Positions 58,685-64,000 of a stretch of 64,000 bases of DNA are shown here, piece after piece. The stretch is from Erythroxylum novogranatense (Eukaryota; Streptophyta; Magnoliopsida; Malpighiales; Erythroxylaceae): NCBI GenBank assembly GCA_029891385.1, contig JAIWQS010000215.1, positions 372,001 to 436,000 on the forward strand, given 5' to 3'. The translations under genes and the position numbers were made by a program. Every line of letters begins with the position of its first letter. The first letter of the stretch is position 1. Under the pieces are notes generated by a model. That model was not told the DNA's origin. It saw only the letters and a list, made by a program, of their open reading frames with translations, and searched no databases.

Positions 58685-61541
58685 GTAAGTGTTTAGTTAT
58701 GCTTTAATTATGTCTTATGAATCATGGTAGTTAGAAACATGGAATGGGAGATATGGTATGTTTATTATGTTTATTGATGCCTTAAATAGATGATAATTAT
58801 TGCTTGAATTAATGGGTATAAGATTAGGATTAGTTATGAATTGAAAGTAGGATGAGTGATGAATGGTTTTAGCTTGATTGTAATTGCATTTTGATGATTG
58901 ATTTTACTTGGAAAGAAAGAATTAAGTGCTGCCAATTTTTATGTATTAGCCCTAGTACATGTATAAATGGTATAAGAACTGATTTGTGTTCATTTGGATG
59001 TTTAATGATGTGTTAATGGTATTGGAAATGATAGAACAAAGGTTAACACCAAATCTGGAAAATTAGGGTTTTCACTGACTGTACTGTTGTTAGCATAACT
59101 AATTGTGTAGGAATGCAAATGAGGTGAGGTTTGTTCCCAATGAAACTTTGGGATGTTAGCTACATATTTGTGTGAAACAGGTGTTGTCAAATTGTAACTC
59201 TAAGAGGTTGAAATTTGGCTTGGAAAGTTATTGTTTTGACTTAGGTGAACAGTATCCGGATTAATACCTTGATTGTTTTGATGATTTATCTAAATTATTT
59301 GAGAAGGAATTAGGACAACTGGACTAAATGAAAGTTGAAGCTATTAAGTTATCTTTCCAATGCCACTGATTTTTCAATTTTTCGATGTGTATATTAGGAG
59401 ATATGGACTGATGACTATTAGCTGTCTTAATGCATTGAGTGAAACTTAGCTGAAATGGCAGATTTGGTGCACATTCTGATTAGGAGTAATTTTAGAAATT
59501 TATGTGAATTGAATTGGTTTGAGTGATCTTCTGAAAAATTATAGAAGAAGTGATTATCTTGAAAATGGTATATAGCATGCTATTTTTTAGATAACAGAAT
59601 TGGGACTTATGACTTTTCAAAGATTGGACTGAAGTTAGGTCATGGACTGTTGAACAGGGCAGTAACTTGCAGGACTGTTTTGAATTGGTCAATGATAGAA
59701 TTTGATTATAAGCCCTTCATGAGAAGTGTAGTACTGTGTTTTATCTTTTCATGGGTATAAAGTATGCAATTGTTCGACATTTGTACAAGGATTTATACTG
59801 TTTGAAAAATTACTGCCCAATTTGAGTACTTCCAAGGGCAGCAGCTTTCACTGAATTGTTTGACCTAGTTAGCCATTGAATTTGAATTTAGACTATTCAT
59901 GAAAGTTTTAGATAACATTGTGATCTTGATGAACATATTTATTGTGTAATTTTTTACTGAAGACAAAGAAAGTTACTGAATTTACAAGGTACTGTACTGT
60001 GTTGAGTGACTTTGAGTGAGCAGTAGCTTTCATGGGGTCTTTGACACCCTTAGGGGTGGAATTACTTTAAATGGTCTAAATGAAACTTGTAGAGCTTGTC
60101 ATGATCTTTCCAATGAGATGTGGTTTATAGTTTTCTGAATGGTGCAAAGAGTTATGGGTGTTGGAAGTTTGGTTGGAAATCAGGAAAATGAAAGGAAATA
60201 AGGGTTATATATTAATATGAATTTTGGTTTCTTTCGTGAATAACTTTTCCGTCCGACATCCGATTGACTTGATTCTTGAGGCGTCGGATTCGTAGAATAT
60301 TGAATTTCATTTTCTGAGAGATTGGAGATTTTGGACGGAAAATTGATGTGAGTCGGGTAAAAGTCATGTAATCATTCTTTGTTTAATTGGGGACCTATAG
60401 AGGTCCGACGGCGCATTGTCCGCTTAATAGGTTTCTAATTTTGGACGGATTTTTCTGTGGAAAAAGATGAGATTAGGGCCGGGAATATCATGAACATGCA
60501 TTGTGCACCTGCAAATTGCTTCATATGCATTATTAAATAGTTCTGATTGGACAAGTGGTAAGCGTTATATTTTACGATTATTATAGAGGCACATTTGGAG
60601 CGTCGATCTACCGACGTTATCGAGACTTCAGATATTAGCTCGAATGCGTGTGAGTAACCTAGTTGGTTCCTCAATCTATATGTGATGAAGATTATGTGGT
60701 TATGCCATGTGGAGACAATGGAGGGATTATGTGTGTTTGCTTTGATTGATTTCGGACCATAGGTGTCCGAAGTATTGGGAACTTGTTATCGAAGTGCTAA
60801 TTGTGTGTAACTGTTTGTGAATGATTACGTTTGAGATCTCGGAACAAAGGTCCGAGGGAATGGGAAATTGATATTGAAGTGTTAATTGTTCGTTTCGATA
60901 AATTGGTTTTGACTTTCAATGTGATATGGTAGAATTGTAATAAATGAATTACTGACATGATTAATTGATGTGACCGAGCTGCCACCGAGAGCTATATGCT
61001 CAATGCTTAATGAGCCCGAAGGGACAGTTCTCGAGCTTTATGCTCAATGCTTAATGAGTCCGAAAGGGACGGTTCGAGCTTTATGCTCAATGCTTAATGA
61101 GCCCGAAAGGAGAGTTCAGAGCCATAGGCTCACCGATTAATAATGCCCGGATAGGGACAGTACAGTATAGGCGCTCAGTCACAACACATAATCTAAATGG
61201 GAAGAAATAGAAAAATGTTATATATGTATTTGATTGTATTGTGAATTGGGAAAACGTGAATCTTTGAAATAAAATGGAAAATGTCATGTATTTGAGTAAG
61301 TATACATTCAATTGACTTTTGGATTGGGAAAGAGGCAATATGCCTTGCATTTTTGTTCTATTGCTTTAGATTCTTTCTGATTATGCTGTTGTGAAAATCT
61401 GTAAATTGCCATATGATATTCAGAATGTGCAATTGTGATAATCCGTCTGCTATTCGCGTAATGTATGAATTGGGTGAACCATCGATGATGGTTTCTCACC
61501 GAGTTCATAAAACTCACCCAAAATTTGCATCTATTTTTCAG
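58685..61541 (+). other. Possible intron inside the LARD-like LTR
   Basis: Donor ATTG/GTAAGTG at 58685 follows a CT-rich leader downstream of the TATA-like box (~58325). Acceptor TTGCATCTATTTTTCAG/G ends at 61541, ~360 bases before the LTR end. Both signals are strong, but this is inference only. Units 1-3 keep the donor and lack the acceptor. Confidence 0.35.
60988..61163 (+). repeat. 44-bp tandem repeat in the LARD-like LTR
   Basis: Four copies starting at 60988, 61032, 61075 and 61119. They share gagctttatgctcaatgc, aatgagcccgaa and gggacagtt. The fourth copy is diverged. Confidence 0.85.
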
Positions 61542-61899
61542 GTCTCAAGAATACCCCGGTTGACACGGAGTATGTCTACCGTAGGCAAATAAAGGATAGA
61601 GGTCGGGATCAGTTTGAGTCTGCATGAGTTTCTATTCTCGATTTTCGTATATTGCTTAAGTCGGTTTGTAAAATCAGCAGATTTGGAGTTAATTGTATTT
61701 ATGAAAAGGGCCCCGAGTCCATTGAATGATGTATGTAAATTGTTTAGTATATGTTATAATGTGTATGTGTGTGTGAAGGAAAGAAAAAAAGTTATCTTGA
61801 GTTTTTTGGTCGAAAGTGATGTAATAGCACCCCTCGTGGGACACGGACTCGGATATCACCATCGATGTCGAGTTCGGTCATCTGAAGATGGGTGTTACA

Positions 61900-64000
61900 T
61901 TTAGATGGTATCGAGCCGAAATACATCGTGTCCGGGCACGATCGAAACATAGGTCAAGTGCATGCATTTTAGTCGTGTCATTGCAGATGCGGTGTGGCGA
62001 TCCTGGTTTGAGTCATGCGGGTAGAAATCTTACGTGTGCATACTTGTCAGCGACTAAATGAGAGAAAAGTGAGATCGTGTTGGGGATGAACCCACGAAAG
62101 TGTATAACAATTAGGAAAGGAAAAGGAAAAAGGAAAGATGGATAAGGAGATGAATATTGTCTCGTGGTTAGAATGACCGTGTTGGCCTAGACGGATTAAG
62201 GAAAGAAGTGATATTAATGAATTCTCGGATTAAAATGGCAATATTATGGTGACAAAAAATGAATATGTCTAGAATCGAGAGGTCCACTAGAGATATGGGA
62301 AGCATCTTGGTTATAGTAGGCTAAGTGAGATTAAAAGTCCGGATGATTAGGTAATTACATTACCGATCAGATCATCATGAAATGGGAAATATTGGACCGA
62401 GTAAAGTGTAGATGGTCCGATCGGTATATATTGATTCACCGATTCAGCAAATGATGATAGCGAGATTGTACTAAGAACAAGGTTATATCAGAACGGTCTA
62501 CTTGAATCGAAAGAACTGAAAGAGCAAGGTGCCTAGTGCTAAGTGCCTAGTAGAGTGAGAAAAGTAGACATGGTGAGATAAAATTGTGCGTATAAACTGA
62601 AATGAATTCGTGAAATGGTTATGATCTGGACCGCATAAGCTTGAGACTGAAATGGTTATGTGACTATCAGGTTAAGAGTTTGGAAATCAAGATGATAAAA
62701 TCGTAAGGAAAAAGACAGACTGACAATTTTCTACTGATTGTGTATCGGGAAATTCTAGATTTGGTTGATAAGATGTATAGAGACATAGAAATGGTAACTG
62801 GATGGGTAAATAGATAGAGATACAATGGAGTTGTATCAACGATTTTGTCGTGTTTTGGGGACTGTGAATGCCCTATTATCGATTGTTTCAGGATATTAAA
62901 GAAATACGAAGCAATAAGAAGATAACATTGTATAAGCCAAGTGGACATGACCTTAAAAGGTCAAGTTGACACATGAATGCTATGGGAATGAAACTAGGGA
63001 TATGAAAAGAGTTGTCACATTTAAGTCGATTTACCGTTGGGAGTACCTATTGGACAGTAAAGTTGATCATGATTAATAAAATGTATGTGAAAGATACATG
63101 GAAATCATGGGGGAGATGATCGATGAATGATTAAATACGTTTCTATGAGTGGCTATAAGTGTAAAGTTTATATTAGGTTAAAGTAAGACATAGGAGGACT
63201 GAATGTACCTTTATGAGAGGAAATGAGAAATGCTTATGGCATCAGTCATTTATTTGAGGATTAGCATAAATGGAAAGGAGTCTTACGAAAGTCTGAATTG
63301 TATAGGTTACTAATTGGTTTCCTGATAAAATGCTAAGGTATAGATTACTGAATAAGTGGTAAAGAAAGTGTTTATGTGACTGTCACAAGGAACCTTAGTG
63401 TAAGGAATGTTCTGATCTTTTAAATTATGGCATAAACTTGTTCTGATTGAGATAGTGCTTAAGAATGATTGAAATACAATTAGGGACACTAATTGGGCGA
63501 TGAGACTTTTGTGAACCAAGATAATGATGGTAACAAGATTAATGGTCATGACGAAAAGAAGAATGTACCAAATCAAAAGTGAAATTGAGGTTATCTCAGA
63601 TGTGTGTATGAATTGTAAAATATCCAACAACATGAGTGGAAGTTTAATTTGTGGTGATCCTATTGCAATGTGAAGCTAATAGAGCTCCATAGGTAAGGCA
63701 AACCGTAAAGTAGTCCCGAACTGTAAAGTGGAATACTAAAATGAAGTGGAAATTGATGGAAGTCTAATTATAGATGATTAGGTATTGGTATATATAGATA
63801 TATCGATGTGGATGACATGAAATCGATTGAAAAGAGAAAATGAATAGAGACAAGAAGTCCTAAAGGAAACCGATAATGACGTGATGTAGTGTTATCTTCA
63901 AAAAAGGGTTGCAAATACACTAATTGTGGACTGAATGAATTGAATGATGTTTGGTAATGTATGGAAAAGTTTAAGAGGAATGGTGCAAAGTAAGCAAATG
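61900..64000 (+). other. Primer-binding site and interior of LARD-like unit 4 (continues past window)
   Basis: TGGTATCGAGCC at 61906-61917 resembles the initiator-Met site with one base missing. The next ~400 bases are present only in unit 4. From ~62319 the sequence is colinear with units 1-3. No ORF of note on either strand. Confidence 0.7.

Larger units (their letters stand above)
57727..61899 (+). repeat. Full-length LTR of the LARD-like element (unit 4)
   Basis: TGTAACATCCC at 57727 to GGGTGTTACA ending at 61899, 4173 bp. The ends form the inverted repeat TGTAACA/TGTTACA. A primer-binding site lies seven bases after the end. The first ~1.15 kb is shared with units 1-3; 58878-61899 is present only here. 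It includes a donor-like ATTG/GTAAGT at 58685, an acceptor-like CTATTTTTCAG ending at 61541, and a 44-bp tandem repeat at 60988-61163. Confidence 0.82.
45101..64000 (+). mobile_element. Head-to-tail array of a LARD-like, Gypsy-derived element
   Basis: Four units in one orientation, each starting TGTAACATCC and ending in a purine-rich tract (aggaggg..) just before the next TGTAACATCC. Starts are 45101, 49298, 53491 and 57727. The last unit runs out of the window. Units 1-3 are 4.19-4.24 kb and lack ~3.45 kb present in unit 4 (58878-62318). Each unit ends in CGAGGACGAAATTTTTATAA, a trace of the pol 3' end and polypurine tract of Tekay/Del-type Gypsy elements. No unit has an RT, integrase or gag ORF. 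A ~4.2 kb LTR with a ~3.4 kb non-coding interior fits the LARD class of non-autonomous elements. The left flank GGTAA (45096-45100) should be its target duplication. Confidence 0.8.

Overview
This is plant nuclear DNA, most likely from a eudicot. Apart from one intron-bearing gene it is AT-rich, gene-poor and dominated by nested LTR retrotransposons. The retrotransposons prime from initiator-Met tRNA (TGGTATCAGAGC-type sites) and belong to plant Copia and Gypsy families. The one recognisable host gene is a group A bZIP transcription factor (AREB3/DPBF3-like, ABI5/ABF family). I saw no tRNA, rRNA, CRISPR or bacterial features.

Layout. (1) 1-14550, minus strand: two SIRE/Maximus-like Copia elements of one family. 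The inner element (3591-14207) is complete in outline: two ~1.0 kb LTRs, gag, protease, integrase, RT, RNase H, a third envelope-like ORF and a polypurine tract. It sits inside the 5' LTR of an outer copy whose LTR halves are 2944-3590 and 14208-14550, with a near-perfect 5-bp target duplication. The outer copy runs off the left edge. The inner gag is interrupted by ~1.4 kb of unidentified DNA. (2) 14551-21288: low-complexity intergenic DNA without a supported gene, containing a diverged direct repeat. (3) 21289-26150, minus: the bZIP gene (three coding exons, 323 codons), with a predicted 5'-UTR intron, an 8-codon uORF abutting the main start, and an ABRE in the promoter. (4) 26150-29246, minus: remnant of another Copia element (RT/RNase H plus probable 3' LTR). 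(5) 29247-45100, plus: a third Copia family with ~1.84 kb LTRs. An outer copy is inserted into the Copia remnant of (4), and a second copy of the same family (33199-42656) is inserted into the outer copy's gag with a perfect CTTTC target duplication. Their ~2 kb leaders carry arrays of the palindrome AAGTCGACTT and small hairpins. (6) 45101-64000, plus: a Gypsy-derived, apparently non-coding (LARD-like) element inserted into the RT of the outer copy in (5). It forms a head-to-tail array of three ~4.2 kb units sharing one internal deletion, then a fourth unit with the full 4.17 kb LTR that continues beyond the window.

The order of events can be read directly: minus-strand Copia remnant, then outer copy of (5), which later received both its own sister element and the LARD-like array. 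None of the retroelement ORFs is intact; all have stops or frameshifts. The bZIP gene looks intact. Its conserved C1-C3 motifs, basic region and leucine zipper, and C-terminal C4 motif are all present, with consistent intron phases.
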